A stretch of DNA of 64,000 nucleotides from Dipteris shenzhenensis (Eukaryota > Polypodiophyta > Polypodiopsida > Gleicheniales). The stretch is from the NCBI GenBank assembly GCA_047967505.1, contig CM106539.1; one strand, written 5' to 3'. The notes under the pieces were generated by a model. That model was not told the DNA's origin and did not search any database. It saw only the letters and a program-made list of their open reading frames with translations. This document shows positions 21,727-33,301 of the stretch, piece by piece. Both the position numbers and the translations under genes were made by a program. Within the stretch, counting starts at the first letter, position 1; every line of letters begins with the position of its first letter.

Positions 21727-22439
21727 AAAAGGCTCCATCATAGTTTGTTCTAGTCACAGTCCTCGCCCTGTATAGGACTCTACAGTTGCACATACCTATA
21801 GCCAGTAGGAGAGTGCATGTGACTGCAGGAGGGAGCAGCAGACGGACCTCACCCTGAAGCAAGCTACTGAAGCCTGCAGAGACGCATCGTGATCCAGGAG
21901 GGGTTCTACTGTAGACAGTCAGTAAACAGAGCTCGTGGTGTTGCCAGACCTCATGAGACATATGTTTGCTGCAGCAAGTGGTGGGACACATATTTTGGAG
22001 CTTCTTGTGTATTGATTTCTATTCTATACATGAGATCTATCATGGCTGTACATCTTCTTAGTCTATATGCAAGTTCACAGAGCCTTGCACTCTGTCAAAT
22101 CTTCCACCTATGTACCAAAAAATAGTAACATCATTTGTGGCAAAGCCAGGTACCATACTAAAGGGGGAAGACGTCTTTGCTCCAACAAAGAAAGGCCACT
22201 TCAATTCAGAAGGTGTTCGGTGACAGGGAGAAGAGGCTTGCAGTACATGCGAGGTCAGTCAAAATTTCAGGGAATCTACAAGAGTACTCGTGACCATTCG
22301 TTTGCCCATTCCAGAGAAGGGGATCCTGGATAGGAATAATTACCAATAATCAATCAAGGTAAGGAGTCACACGGTGATGAGGGAACTCTGGCAGAGTGCT
22401 GAGGGTATCAAAGTCAAGCCCAGTGATGAAGGCAGACCT

Positions 22440-23100
22440 CTCAGCAATGCTGAGGCACTGTCAACGATGATCGAGACGACCACAGATTCGCCATTTCCGT
22501 ACATTCAATTGGCAGAGATCACAAGTGAGGCCTGGAATATCTAAAAGAATCTGTACGAGATCAACGCCACAGCACGATATTGACTTTCTAGAATCAGTTA
22601 TTCTCGATGACCTTGGGAGTGGGAGAATCTGTCAATGACCATCCAGTCAAGGTGAAGATTCTCAAAGTTCAACTTGCTGTAGTGGGCCAGAAGATTGATA
22701 GCAATCAGCTTGCCATGCTGTTTCTTTGCAAGCTTCCACGCAGCTCCAATGGGCTAGTGACTACCCTAACAAGGTCTAGGCCTCATGGTCGAGGAGCGGT
22801 GTCCTCTGTTGCTCCAGGACGAAGCAAGGTTGAAGCTTCGGGACTCGCATGGTGAAGAGAAAAATTTTACTGATTCTTCAGGGGGAGGCAACTCATGTAG
22901 CAACAATGGCAAGAAAAAGGGAAGAGCTTACAGTGATCAGCTTGGACGTTCACAATAAGAAGGCGGCAGAGCAAAGAAAAAGGAGAAGCAGCTAAAGAAG
23001 AAGGGTCTAAGTAAGATACGTCACGTGCAAGTTGTTCTTGGTGGCTACACCCGAGATTGGGGTCATGGATCCACGGATGAATACGCATGTCCAATGTTTT
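22440..23100 (+). pseudogene. Copia-type gag fragment
   Basis: The stretch at 22607-22855 encodes TLGVGESVNDHPVKVKILK, QLAVVGQKIDSNQLAMLFL and KLPRSSNGLVTTL, a gag (UBN2) pattern. Upstream NLYEINATAR supports it in another frame. The following Lys/Gly-rich sequence with GGGNSCSNNGKKKGRAYSDQ resembles the basic end of a gag, but no intact CCHC knuckle is seen. It lies inside the inverted repeat pair. No pol follows. Confidence 0.7.
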
Positions 23101-23310
23101 GAAGTCTATGAGATCCATTAGATGGAGGAATTGGGAGAAGGGGCTGCAATAAATCACTTATTTTCCTCCATATGGATCGATGATGCATACCAAGAGGAAA
23201 ACAGCAACAGGCATCCGGAAAGGATAACATATTCCCCTGAACATCCACTGCATCATCAATGTAATGAATCCCAAGCTTCATCATATTGTATGCCTGAACT
23301 GGTTCCTGTA

Positions 23311-23595
23311 ACCTAGGGCCAACTGGCCCTTCCTGCTGCCGACCCTCTTCTGGACTGTCGACCAGCAAACTTTCCTGGCCTGTAACAGGTGGTGCAGTCT
23401 TCTGGCCTTGGACCAACACACCAATCTGCCCATTCTTCAGGGCCTATAGCAGCACCTGTGCAGTCCCGTACAGCAGCCAATGTGGCTGCTCCAGGAAGAC
23501 CGGCATTGCTGACCATGTAGCATCCTATTCGCTGCCCACATGTAGTCCCTTTCACTCTCCCTATTTGTGCGCATGTAGCATAAACCTACCCACTG
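23311..23595 (-). repeat. Right arm of the imperfect inverted repeat
   Basis: It is the inverse of 21115-21302. Its plus strand starts CCTAGGGCCAACTGGCCCTT and includes GTGGCTGCTCCAGGAAGACC. It is longer than the left arm because of insertions. Confidence 0.75.
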
Positions 23596-24603
23596 TCCAG
23601 CACGTGTCAAGCCCAGTTGCTCTCCTCATTTGGGGGCTCACAGATGCTATGCTTCCAACACCCACTCTTGATGACACACCATGGTCCAATACCCACTTTG
23701 TCGAAGAACTGCTCTATTAGCTCCCTCGCAGAAGCTCTCAGGAGCAATTAGAGGATGTGTTCATCTTCTGGTCTATCTTTCCATACCTCTAGTATCTCTA
23801 GGTCTCGATTTGCATGGTTCGTGATCTGCATCGTACTCGAACAACCGGTTTCTGTGGTAACACTAGTACAATCATCGGTCCAGGTCATGAAAACTCCGGA
23901 GCCAAGATACGGAGGTGGCAATAGGTCCATCCAGTCATCCCCCTCAGAGATCAGGAGCAGACCAGATCTGCAAAATACCAGGCATCCTGGGTCTGTTTCA
24001 ACCTGCAATAGCTGCAACCTCGAACCCTGAAACCTGTGAAGACCCTTGTGGCTGCTCTGCATAGTTCTCCATCAAGTGATCCCACTCCAGAAACTCTGAA
24101 AATGTTCCTAGCTGTTTTGGGAACCAAGCTCTCATTGATCTTCACTTCTGAGCCCACCAAGGTAACCTGTAATGTCTCCAGCTACTTGTTCCACATTATG
24201 CCAATGATCCAGCTTGAAGAAATCTCCTCGTCACCTGCATCCATCAATATCTCAAATTCCAGAGAGTCCGAAACACTAACATCTTCATATGATGCGGAGA
24301 TGGCTTCGAATGCCTCTTCGTTGAGAGTAAGTCTAAAAGGTTTTCACCCTCCACTTGGATAAACATTGAGACCAAGGCTTGCATTGGAAATCCATAAACA
24401 TGCACAAGAGAAAGCATATGTTGGTCTTGACTCTTTTATCTTTCTTGCCTTTAGAGCAAATTAGGTACCTCCCCGATGTTCGTGTTAGAACATCCTCTTT
24501 ATGAATCTGTGGCCATTCTCCAGCGTGCTCCAACTGCTCCACATTATATCAGCCCTTTGCCCTTTGTCTTCTTCGGCCTTGTTCCCAGCATAATCTGAGC
24601 AAT
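23596..24603. other. No recognised gene; possible 5' part of the LINE
   Basis: A frame at 24036-24362 is Ser-rich with no family motif. The sequence may include upstream LINE sequence, since the readable zf-RVT region begins just after it, but no RT core (FADD-type box) is seen. Confidence 0.4.
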
Positions 24604-25333
24604 GTGCTGTCCCACCTCATATCTGCTACTCTGGGCCTACGCCCACTTTCTTTGCGGGCTATTACTTCTATGAAAGTTTATAGGTTGATTTTGCCTTCTC
24701 CATGGATTGCTCAGCATGGGAATACTCTATGGCATCTGCATAAATCTCTTTCTTGGTGGAAGTCAAATCTTCAACCATTATGGAGAAATAAACTGCCTTT
24801 ACAGCAAAGATTGTTTCTTTGGAGATGTTTGGTGGGTATTTTTTCAGTGGGTGTCACTTTGGCTAAGTGCAAGATTGCAAATCCTCATTGTTTGAGGTGT
24901 TTCAGTTCTTCTGAGACTGTTCCACATCTTTTATGGCTTTGTCCTCAGTCCAGAGGACCATATTTCCCACTGTCTTCGACTGCGTTTCCCTGGTCATCGT
25001 TTTGGGAAATATATATGGATCTTTGGCAGGCTTACTACAGTACAAGCCCAATACTCTCTCTTTTTTCATTGGGGCAGATTTTGGGCACTGTGGACCATTT
25101 GGAAGCAAAGGAATCAGGTGTTCTTGGGGCAACCATTGCTCCAACCTAATGAGTTTTTTAGAGCATCGTTACGGCAATCTCTGTATGATGCTTATCATCA
25201 TGATGACTTGGATGTATCATCTTTAGAGGTGTTTTCCCACTGCTTTTGATTTTTCAGAATAGTCTTTTCTTTAGAATATTCTCATTGTTAAAACTTTTCT
25301 TAATATAAATATAGTGGTTTCACCAAAAAAAAG
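24604..25333 (+). mobile_element. LINE (L1-type) 3' end with zf-RVT domain and poly-A tail
   Basis: The frame at 24604-25060 encodes LWRNKLPLQQRLFLWRCLVG, CKIANPHCLRCFSSSETVPH and LLWLCPQSRGPYF. The CxRC...H...C pattern and the Trp-rich set are typical of the zf-RVT domain at the C-terminus of plant L1-type reverse transcriptases. A frameshift near 25060 leads to FWALWTIWKQRNQVFLGQ and a terminal stop at about 25249. The untranslated tail ends in a short poly-A run at 25324-25332, as expected of target-primed insertion. The RT core and endonuclease are missing (5' truncation), which is usual for LINEs. Confidence 0.85.
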
Positions 25334-26471
25334 TGTGTGTCTCCAGGAACATGCCCAAACTCATCCTCTAAAAACACAGCACGTCATGCAGTTTCAATCT
25401 CATGATAGACACTCATAAGGATCATGCATAGCAAGGACCAGCTACTATGACATCCCCACCAACGTCATCATTGCACAACGATGGGTGCAGACCATAGTAT
25501 CAACACATGCTCTCATACATACCAATTCACTCACCCACACATACTTGAGCATCCATTTATCCAAAGGTCTTCATATACCTAGATGAATCCAGAAACATTC
25601 CCAAACTTATCCTCTAAAAACTCATATTATTTATCCAAAGGTCTTCATACTGATTTTTTGTCAGCACACCGAAGATGAAGGGCAGACTCAGCCGTGACAA
25701 AGGCTAGCACTAAGGAGAAGGCTTATGTCCACATTATCTTCATTCAAGCTACAACTGCTTGTGACGACTATACGATTTCATTTTAGTCTCTCCCAAACCA
25801 TCATCTAAGTTTAAAAAAATGCTCAGACAATATGAGTCCATGCCAAAGCTCTACTACACGTGAAAGCACTACTTTGGCAAGAACACCAAGAACAATAACC
25901 AAATGGAAAGTTGCTCTTTCATTGGCAAGAGTTGTTTAAAATACAGAAATGAGAGAGCCTCACTCTCTTTGAGCACGAAGGCATGTGGGATAATATTCGC
26001 ACCCATGTGCCAATTGCCATGCTCCAATATTTCCCGAAGAAAACCAAAAAGGCCCTAAAACCCATCTATAAGCACATCCTGTTAGAATTATGTACCTTGA
26101 ATCAAGTTGTGCACAAAATAAGCAATGGCACTCAATGCTGATTCCCATATAATAATCACATAAAAACTCATGTTTACTTCCTAATGAAGAAATCACTCAG
26201 CTTCCATTCACTAAAAGATCCTTTTATACAACATGATTGTTTCCATATTGGAATTATATGGCTAGAAGCACTGGACTGTGTAGAATTGTCCATGGATCCA
26301 TGCAATCACTGAATCTTACCTTTCAAGCCTTGTCCATCGCTTATCCTAAACATGCGTTGAGTACCACTTCAACACATGTTTTTACAATATAGGCGATGAT
26401 AATGTTTACAATATAGGCCAACATACTGACTGACCCTATAATGTACACCCCGTTCCTGAATACTTAAACTC
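25334..26471. other. No recognised gene; 3' flank of the host gene pair
   Basis: AT-rich intergenic DNA. The phrase CCAAAGGTCTTCATA and nearby words occur twice (about 25562 and 25639), a minor local repeat. A frame at 25960-26196 (minus) has no recognisable features. Confidence 0.5.
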
Positions 26472-27098
26472 TTACCTTGGTACAGCATGCAGCTTGTACT
26501 TATTTCCAACTACAGAAATCTCAATCCGCTTACAATCCGCAAGCTGATCACTATCAATGGTGAGCCTAGTATCAATGCTTTTTTTCTTTTTCTTCTTGCC
26601 GGAGTCAGGAGGGTTTTTCTGGCCGCCATTGCTACTCCCTTCCCCCTGCCATTGCCCCTCCCGCTCCCCCTCCCCTTCCTCTTCCTCTTCCTCTTGAATC
26701 ACATACGCCAACATCTTGAAGAAAGTATTCTGCAGAGTGGTCACCTTGATTTCGTCTCTCCCTGGAATCGTGTACCGTGTCGCACCGTAGGCTGGTCCTA
26801 CCTTATCCCTCAGTACCAGCGTTTTCTCTGTCTTGTTCACCAGCACTGTCGTCTGAGAAGTGCTACCAGCTGTTTCTGGCCGTGCCCATTGATCCTTCTT
26901 TTTCTCTACCTTTCGATTGATGTCGTACCCTTGCTTGCCTGCTCGAACAGATCCAAGAAAATCCCCAAAATAGATTACCAAGCTGCGAATGAAGTCTTGG
27001 GTATGAAAATTTGAATGTAAAATCTCCATTACTCAATTGGAACTGGGGAGCAAAACCGATTTACCTTTAGACGAGAATAAGCTTAAGAGCTTCTGCAT
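26472..27098 (-). CDS. Unknown plant protein, predicted two-exon gene (166 residues)
   Basis: I propose exon 1 at 27098-27065 (34 bases, starting ATGCAGAAG), an intron at 27064-26939 (126 bases, GTAAAT...CAG) and exon 2 at 26938-26472. The junction AAAG|GCAAGC keeps the frame and gives MQKLLSLFSSKGKQGYDIN, a cleaner N-terminus than the unspliced frame from 27029. The protein has a charged start, then a beta-rich core (TTVLVNKTEKTLVLRDKVGP, YGATRYTIPGRDEIKV), an acidic Glu/Gly run followed by a Lys6 run, and a conserved-looking end (LADCKRIEISVVGNKYKLHA). There is no signal peptide or membrane segment. I do not recognise the family; it is probably soluble. The gene starts 27 bases after the stop of the upstream membrane-protein gene, on the same strand and in the same frame. 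The alternative is the unspliced 185-residue frame. Confidence 0.7.
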
Positions 27099-27125
27099 TA
27101 TCGTTAAGTGGCACTCTCAATCGTT

Positions 27126-27809
27126 TTAACATAAAATTCTGGGAACGGCTAAAGCTGTAATGGCTGCAAAAGCGATCAATACAAACAATACAGCCCCTGC
27201 GTAGCTGTACAACCACACACTCCAAAAATTGGTTAGCTTAGTTTTGATCTCGGCAAATGTTCCTTTGCCAGTGATCTCCTTCTTCGTATAGCCTTCGCTC
27301 AGGTCCGGTTGTTCGTTTACGAGATCGAACTCCAGCCCCTTTTCCTTGAGATTTTCGATACTTTTGTGTAATGCCACTTTGACAGCCTTCTCTAAAAGAT
27401 ACTGTTCCTCAAATACGGCCAAATCTTTCAGTTTCTGAACGCTGGCTAGTATAGCCCCGACAGAGGCGATAAGGGAGAGGATGAAAATCAGAAACCAGTT
27501 ATTGCACTTTAGCAGATTAGACTGAGCTACAGCTGTGAGGATCACTCCCTGGAAGACAAAGAAGAGGCCCAAAATCTGGTAAAGATCAGACTTGGCTCCA
27601 GTACAATTGGCGAGCTTACGGTCGAGGTTCCTCTCGCAGGCTTCGAACTGCTTGGTCCAATCGGCAAGGGTGAGTTTGTAGGAAAGCTCGCCCTCGATAG
27701 CGGCGAGCTGGGGGGCGCGTTTACTGAACTCGATGCTGTCGTCGGAAGTGGAGGAGAGCTGCATGTGTTGGGAGGCTATGGAGGAAGAGCAGCAAGAGGT
27801 AATTTCCAT
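27126..27809 (-). CDS. Unknown plant membrane protein with three predicted membrane segments (227 residues)
   Basis: I start at the ATG at 27809 (MEITSCC). The frame is open further upstream to 27914, with another ATG at 27878 that would add a hydrophobic stretch (LIIIIVVI). Using 27809, residues 1-70 are soluble with a charged helix-like part (LADWTKQFEACERNLDRKL). Membrane segments lie at about 77-96 (ILGLFFVFQGVILTAVAQ), 105-123 (WFLIFILSLIASVGAILASV) and 199-219 (YSYAGAVLFVLIAFAAITAL). A charged loop of about 75 residues (EEQYLLEKAVKVALHKSIEN) lies between segments 2 and 3. The protein ends ALAVPRILC. No catalytic motif is visible and I do not know the family. Intact frame, normal composition and lack of transposon motifs make this a real gene. 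It and the downstream gene lie 27 bases apart. Confidence 0.78.
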   Translation of the reverse strand: MEITSCCSSSIASQHMQLSSTSDDSIEFSKRAPQLAAIEGELSYKLTLADWTKQFEACERNLDRKLANCTGAKSDLYQILGLFFVFQGVILTAVAQSNLLKCNNWFLIFILSLIASVGAILASVQKLKDLAVFEEQYLLEKAVKVALHKSIENLKEKGLEFDLVNEQPDLSEGYTKKEITGKGTFAEIKTKLTNFWSVWLYSYAGAVLFVLIAFAAITALAVPRILC

Positions 27810-27914
27810 TGGGGTGGGCAGCAAGGAAAAAGGGTGTGTGAGATCGTCATGAATGACAACGATGATGATGATGAGCATTGAGGAACGAGACGACGACGAC
27901 AAAGTCAAAAGCAC

Positions 27915-28917
27915 GCGCTTGAGGATATCTCAATTTTCTCCTTCTTCACAATAATACAATACAAAGCCATTTCATTTTTTCTCGAGGAAGGTTCATACCC
28001 ATCGCCTTCTTCACACTTTGGCCTAGTTCTATGATCAATTGCCATAGCCCTTTCCCACGTGAGCGCGATTGCCACGGGGAAAAACGGTTCCCATGCAGCG
28101 GTGCTCCATTACCATCTCTAACAACCGATCTCGCATCCCCGACGCCACAATCTTGCCAAAATCCTAGAACAGCAGCAAAGCCAATTTGCCCGGCTAGATT
28201 TGCGATGCTTGATCTTGGCATTGTGCCGCATGGAAATGTGTAGGGCTTTAGGAATCAATGGCAATCCCGCTCACGCGGGAAGAAACTTGAAGCCCCATTC
28301 CCAAATTTTTGCACATGCTCCCATCAAGCTCAACATGTTTTATTTCACATGTTTAAAATAAACAATGATTTCCAATAGGAGGTTTTGGGCCCAATATTTC
28401 CAGTGTCTGCACCTTGGACAACCTTTCTAAGCCACCCAAGATAAATGCCTAGCAAATAGCATTTTGGTTGAAGAAGGCCTATTATGTAGAAGAACGCCCC
28501 TTTTCTAGCAAACATCCAAACAAATGTGAATCCTAACTCATCCTCGTGAGGAGGGGCTTCATTAGCCCTCACACTACAAGCCTGCCATCCTACAATTACA
28601 AGTCAAGCACACCCCTCACCATCTGCGTCACCCCCATCCAAAGGTGGCCTTCGAAAATTAGATTAACAATGGGTAGGCTAATTTGCACCACAAGAAGCTA
28701 TCTAGCAAACACCAAAAAGGCCCCCCTAATCAATCAAAGTGGAGCATGCATGCATGTATATGCCATTCTAAAGAGCAAAGGAAGCCGAGTCACCTTGTTC
28801 ATCCACCTCACCAAGAACATGTCTAGACATCCTCCCTTAGCATGGTGGCCAAACGCCCAATTTCTTAATTTTTCCAAGTCACCAAACCAAATCCAATTTG
28901 CTAAACTACAAAGACGG
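27915..28917. other. No recognised gene; upstream region of the gene pair
   Basis: The first 100-200 bases upstream of the membrane-protein gene presumably hold its promoter (minus strand), but I see no clear TATA box. An open frame at 28546-29109 (plus) lacks family motifs and is partly made of a local duplication. I do not call it a gene. Confidence 0.45.
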
Positions 28918-29090
28918 TGGGGCCACACCTTGGCATGTGAGTCAAGGAAGCTACATCTTAGCACATTCCAAGAACTACCCAACGTAGCTTCAATATTGAT
29001 TGAGGTACTTGGGACCACACCTTTGCATGGAAGTCAAGAAAGCTGCATCTTAGCATATTCCAAGAACTTCCCAACCCCAAATGCTTCAAC
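28918..29090 (+). repeat. Diverged tandem duplication, about 90 bp
   Basis: GGGGCCACACCTTGGCATG with AAGCTACATCTTAGCACATT, near 28918-28990, recurs as GGGACCACACCTTTGCATGG with AAGCTGCATCTTAGCATATT, near 29008-29085. Both blocks end in CCAAGAACT(A/T)CCCAAC. Confidence 0.8.
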
Positions 29091-29700
29091 AAGCTTTCAT
29101 TCTATGTGAACTTGTTCACTCACACACCAAGTACCTTTTATACAAACGAGTAGCATGACCCATTTACTGCAGGTCACAGACCTGCTCCGTTGGGTCTCAA
29201 GGTGGGATTTCTATCATTTTATAAAAATCTGGAAAACTTCTTGAGTTCCAGATTCTGCATCCTACTTGTGCAATTGATTGCACTTTGATCGTGGAGGAAG
29301 GACCTACCATGAGCTGAGAAACACCATGTAAGCCATGTTGTAGCACCAAGCTCAGATCCAAGATGTGGGATTAGGCTGAGGGAATGATGATAGAAATAGA
29401 TGGATTTGCAAAAGGATTGGAAATGTTCTACTAGTTGGAGTGTAGCTCAGTCCTGACCAATCAAGAGCTCCTAACCTGGATGCTTGCCAAGTTCACCAAA
29501 CGTGGCAACCTAGTGATCACCCTTCATATTGCGGCCTCTTTATTGCATCGAATGCCCATTGAGATTCAATTTTTTTAATCCCTCATGACAATTTGTATGT
29601 GCTTGTGGCTGAAGTTTCTTTTCGATTGAGTGCTTCTACATATGAGATCATGTTAATCACTATTGCAATACCCAATCCCATTGTGACCATAGTTGACTAT
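29091..29700. other. No recognised gene
   Basis: No long open frame. The words TTTGTCCCTCATGACGATTTG-like and GTGGCTGAAGTTTCTTTT (29580-29625) recur near 30893-30935, so part of this belongs to a local repeat family. Confidence 0.45.
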
Positions 29701-29702
29701 AG

Positions 29703-29827
29703 TAAGAAAGCTGCCTTTCTCTCATGAAATTCATCAAGATCGCCCGCCAAAATTAAAATTCAGACACCGAAGCCGCCTTTCTCTCATGAAATTCATCAAG
29801 ATCGCCTGCCAAAATTAAAATTCAGAC
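29703..29827 (+). repeat. Near-identical tandem duplication, about 61 bp
   Basis: GCCTTTCTCTCATGAAATTC through CCAAAATTAAAATTCAGAC occurs twice in direct succession with a single base change (GCCCGCC versus GCCTGCC). A recent event, to judge from the identity. Confidence 0.9.
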
Positions 29828-30582
29828 TCAGCACTTAAGGACTGCTAAAGCATGTTGCCTCATGAAGGAGAAGAGAAAATGTAGGATGCATTGTTAGAGC
29901 AGTGCAAAAGTTTAAGCAACTTCAAATAGCATTATTTTGTGGCAAAGATCGATGGTACAGTGAGCATCGCTCTAGTGGTGGCTTGAAGCAAATTAGCAAT
30001 AAGTGATATAAGTAATATAAGATGTGAGTGAGATTTCTTCCATCCACAATCAAAACCTCAAGCCTTACATAACAACAATTATTAAATGTTCCACATGATT
30101 TAAAGTTTCATTTAAAGACGTTCATATACCAAGTGCCTAATGATTGACAGTGGATTGGAATGCTTTTCAAGAAATGAGGATTGCATGGGTGACTTTTTAT
30201 TTCGATGTTTCAAAAAAATCACAGCGCTTCCTAAGTTTCATATCATGCTTCATGCATCCTACTTTTATGCTTCTATCATGGTGGAGTTGAGCAACACCAC
30301 ACTGCCAAGGCCATTTCTAGAATTCAAAGAGTAGATAGAAGGGCCCAATTTATTGATGAAAGTTTTCCACAACCATAGTTGCCACACTGATGGGATTAAA
30401 ATAGTTCCAATATTAAAAAAAGGTTTTACATCTATGCCCCAAGCTTTCACATATTTGCATTCTTAGGACCTCATGGTTTCAAAGGATTTAAACTAGTCTC
30501 AATTTGATCCTCATATTTGGCATTTACAAAGGGAGAGGTGATTCGTGAAATCCTTGCATCCTACAATTTTTTTCTTTCCAAT
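29828..30582. other. No recognised gene
   Basis: Short frames only (for example 30140-30334). No family motif, RNA gene or repeat is seen. Confidence 0.45.
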
Positions 30583-32493
30583 GTGTAGTTTATTTGTCAT
30601 TCTACTCTCTTCCAAACTAGTATTCTCAATATATGTGATAAATGGTACGAATGTACTTTGCAAAACCTTTATGAATGGGTGTCTTTGCAATTTGCACATC
30701 TAGGTTGTATGGATGGCAAAGGAAAAATCATCCAAACATTTATCAAGCAAGCCCTACGTATTCAAGCTTCTTAAGGTTTGATATTTTATGGACTTTGTAG
30801 TCAAGTAAGCTCACAGACAAAAAGTGTAATATAATAACACAAAATGTAAAGTCTCTATTGCATCCAATGCGCATAGAGATTCAAATCCTTTGTCCCTCAT
30901 GACGATTTGTCTGTGCTTGTGGCTGAAGTTTCTTTTTGACTGAGTGCTTCTATGTATCCTAGAGACCTTCCTTGAGCCACCCTCCATATCTAGTGCTTTG
31001 GCAACCATGGCTATTGACACCATATCCTCCTTGCTTGCAACCCCTCACCATGGCCTCCACTACAACCTCCATTGGCATAAACCTAATTCTATCACACCCC
31101 ATTTCACTAATGACCTCCAAAGCCCATGTCATTGAGTCACAAGTGTTCACAACAATGGTGGGTCACTTTCCACAACAAATTTAACATTCACTCTAGCTCT
31201 GCCAATGTCCCCTCCCCTCCCCATGTAGTTTCCATTTGGGTCTTTTGATCCTTGAGATGGGTTGTCCTTCGATTTTCTAATCCTTGTCCACCTCTCCTAC
31301 AAAGGTGCATACTTTGGCACTAGATCTTTACCACCATTTTATCAAGTCTACCAAATATCATTTACCCTTTGCCATTGTCAAGTTTCTTGCTGCAAGCTCT
31401 TTGCCTCATGCTTTCCCACCTAGCAACCCTAGCAAGGTGCCCTTCTCCCTCAATGCTCTCCATTTCATTAAGGTGGCAAAGCTTGCTAGTATAGGCAAGC
31501 AAAATGGTATCTCTATAGTTTACTTGTCACATTCTACTCTCTTCCAAATTAGTATTCTCAATATATGTGATAAATAGTAGGAATGTACTTTGCAAAACCT
31601 TGTCTTTGAAATTTGCACTTCTAGCTTGTATGGATGGCAAAGAAAAAATCATTCAAATATTTATCAAGAAAGCCCTACGTATTCAAGCTTCTTAAGGTTT
31701 GATATTTTATGGATTTCATAGTCAAGCAAGCTCAAAGACAAAAAGTGTAAAATAATAGTACGAAATGTACAGCAAAAGAAATGCTCCACAAATCGAAACA
31801 TGACTCAAAGGTATTGATCGGACATGGACTTGAACTCACAAATTATTCGCTAATTGACATTTTTATGCCTTCATAGCACCACCACCATAGCATGCACACT
31901 CCCGTATCTCACATTGCTAGAGACCTTCCTTGAGTCCACCTTCCAATCTAGTGCTTTGGCAACCATGGTTCTTGACACCAACTCCTCCTTGCTTGCAACC
32001 CCTCACCATGCCCTCCACTACAACCTCCATTAAGATAAAACCTAATTCTATCGCATCCATTTCACCAATGACCTCCAAATCCCATGCCATTGTGTAACGT
32101 ATTCCTTCTTGACCAATTAATAGTGGCGGGTCACTTTCCACCAACAAATTTAACGTCCACTAGTGTCCCATCCCCTCCCCATGTAGTTTCCATTTGGGTT
32201 TTTTGATCCTCGACATGGGTTGTTCTTTAATTTTGTAATCCTTGCCCACCTATCCTACAAAGGTGCATCAATTGGCACTGGATCTTTACCATCATTTTAT
32301 CAAGTCTACCAAACATCATTTTCTCTTTGTCATTGTCAACTTTCTTGTTGCAAGCTCTTTGCCTCATCCTTTCACACCTAGCAACCCTAGCAAGGTGCCT
32401 CTCTCAAACCCTTCTCCCTCAATGCCCTCCATTTCATTAAGGTGGCAAAGCTTGCACCACGATGTTAGTATAGGCAAGCAAAATGGTATCTCT
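30583..32493 (+). repeat. Tandem segmental duplication, unit about 0.93-0.98 kb
   Basis: Copy 1 (about 30583-31513) and copy 2 (about 31514-32493) share the same order of blocks: CATTCTACTCTCTTCCAAA, ATTCTCAATATATGTGATAA, CCCTACGTATTCAAGCTTCT, TAGAGACCTTCCTTGAG (30960 and 31918) and AATGGTATCTCT. The offset grows from 930 to about 979 bases, so indels accumulated. Frames inside (for example 31284-31577 and 32242-32571) correspond between the copies but match no known family. Confidence 0.88.
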
Positions 32494-33019
<526 letters not shown>

Positions 33020-33301
33020 CGTAGCTGTCTTGGGCAAACATGCAGTTTGTTTGGAGGTGAGCTGGCAGTCTGCGTGTGAACGAGGAGTTTGGCAATCTAG
33101 AGCTGGCAGGCAGACGTGGACACGTGGTGTGAGATGGCGCAATAACCTCCCAAGAACACCATAATCAATAATTTGCAATGCTGCAGGCCATGATGTAAAT
33201 ACCTATTTCTACAATATGAGGGTAGCACAACCCCGACCCCAACAATAGCAACAGTCGCCAATCCTAGTATATAGCAACCAGCACTAGCACCCAATGCACA
33301 A

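Noticed and set aside
27810-27914. N-terminal extension of the membrane protein gene to 27914
   Set aside because: The extreme start is a GTG codon. The extension (Ser and Ile runs) looks like 5' leader, and the ATG at 27809 has a better context. The ATG at 27878 cannot be fully excluded.
28546-29109. A 187-residue plus-strand frame as a host gene
   Set aside because: It has no family motif, is partly made of a local duplication, and an opposite-strand frame of similar quality overlaps it.
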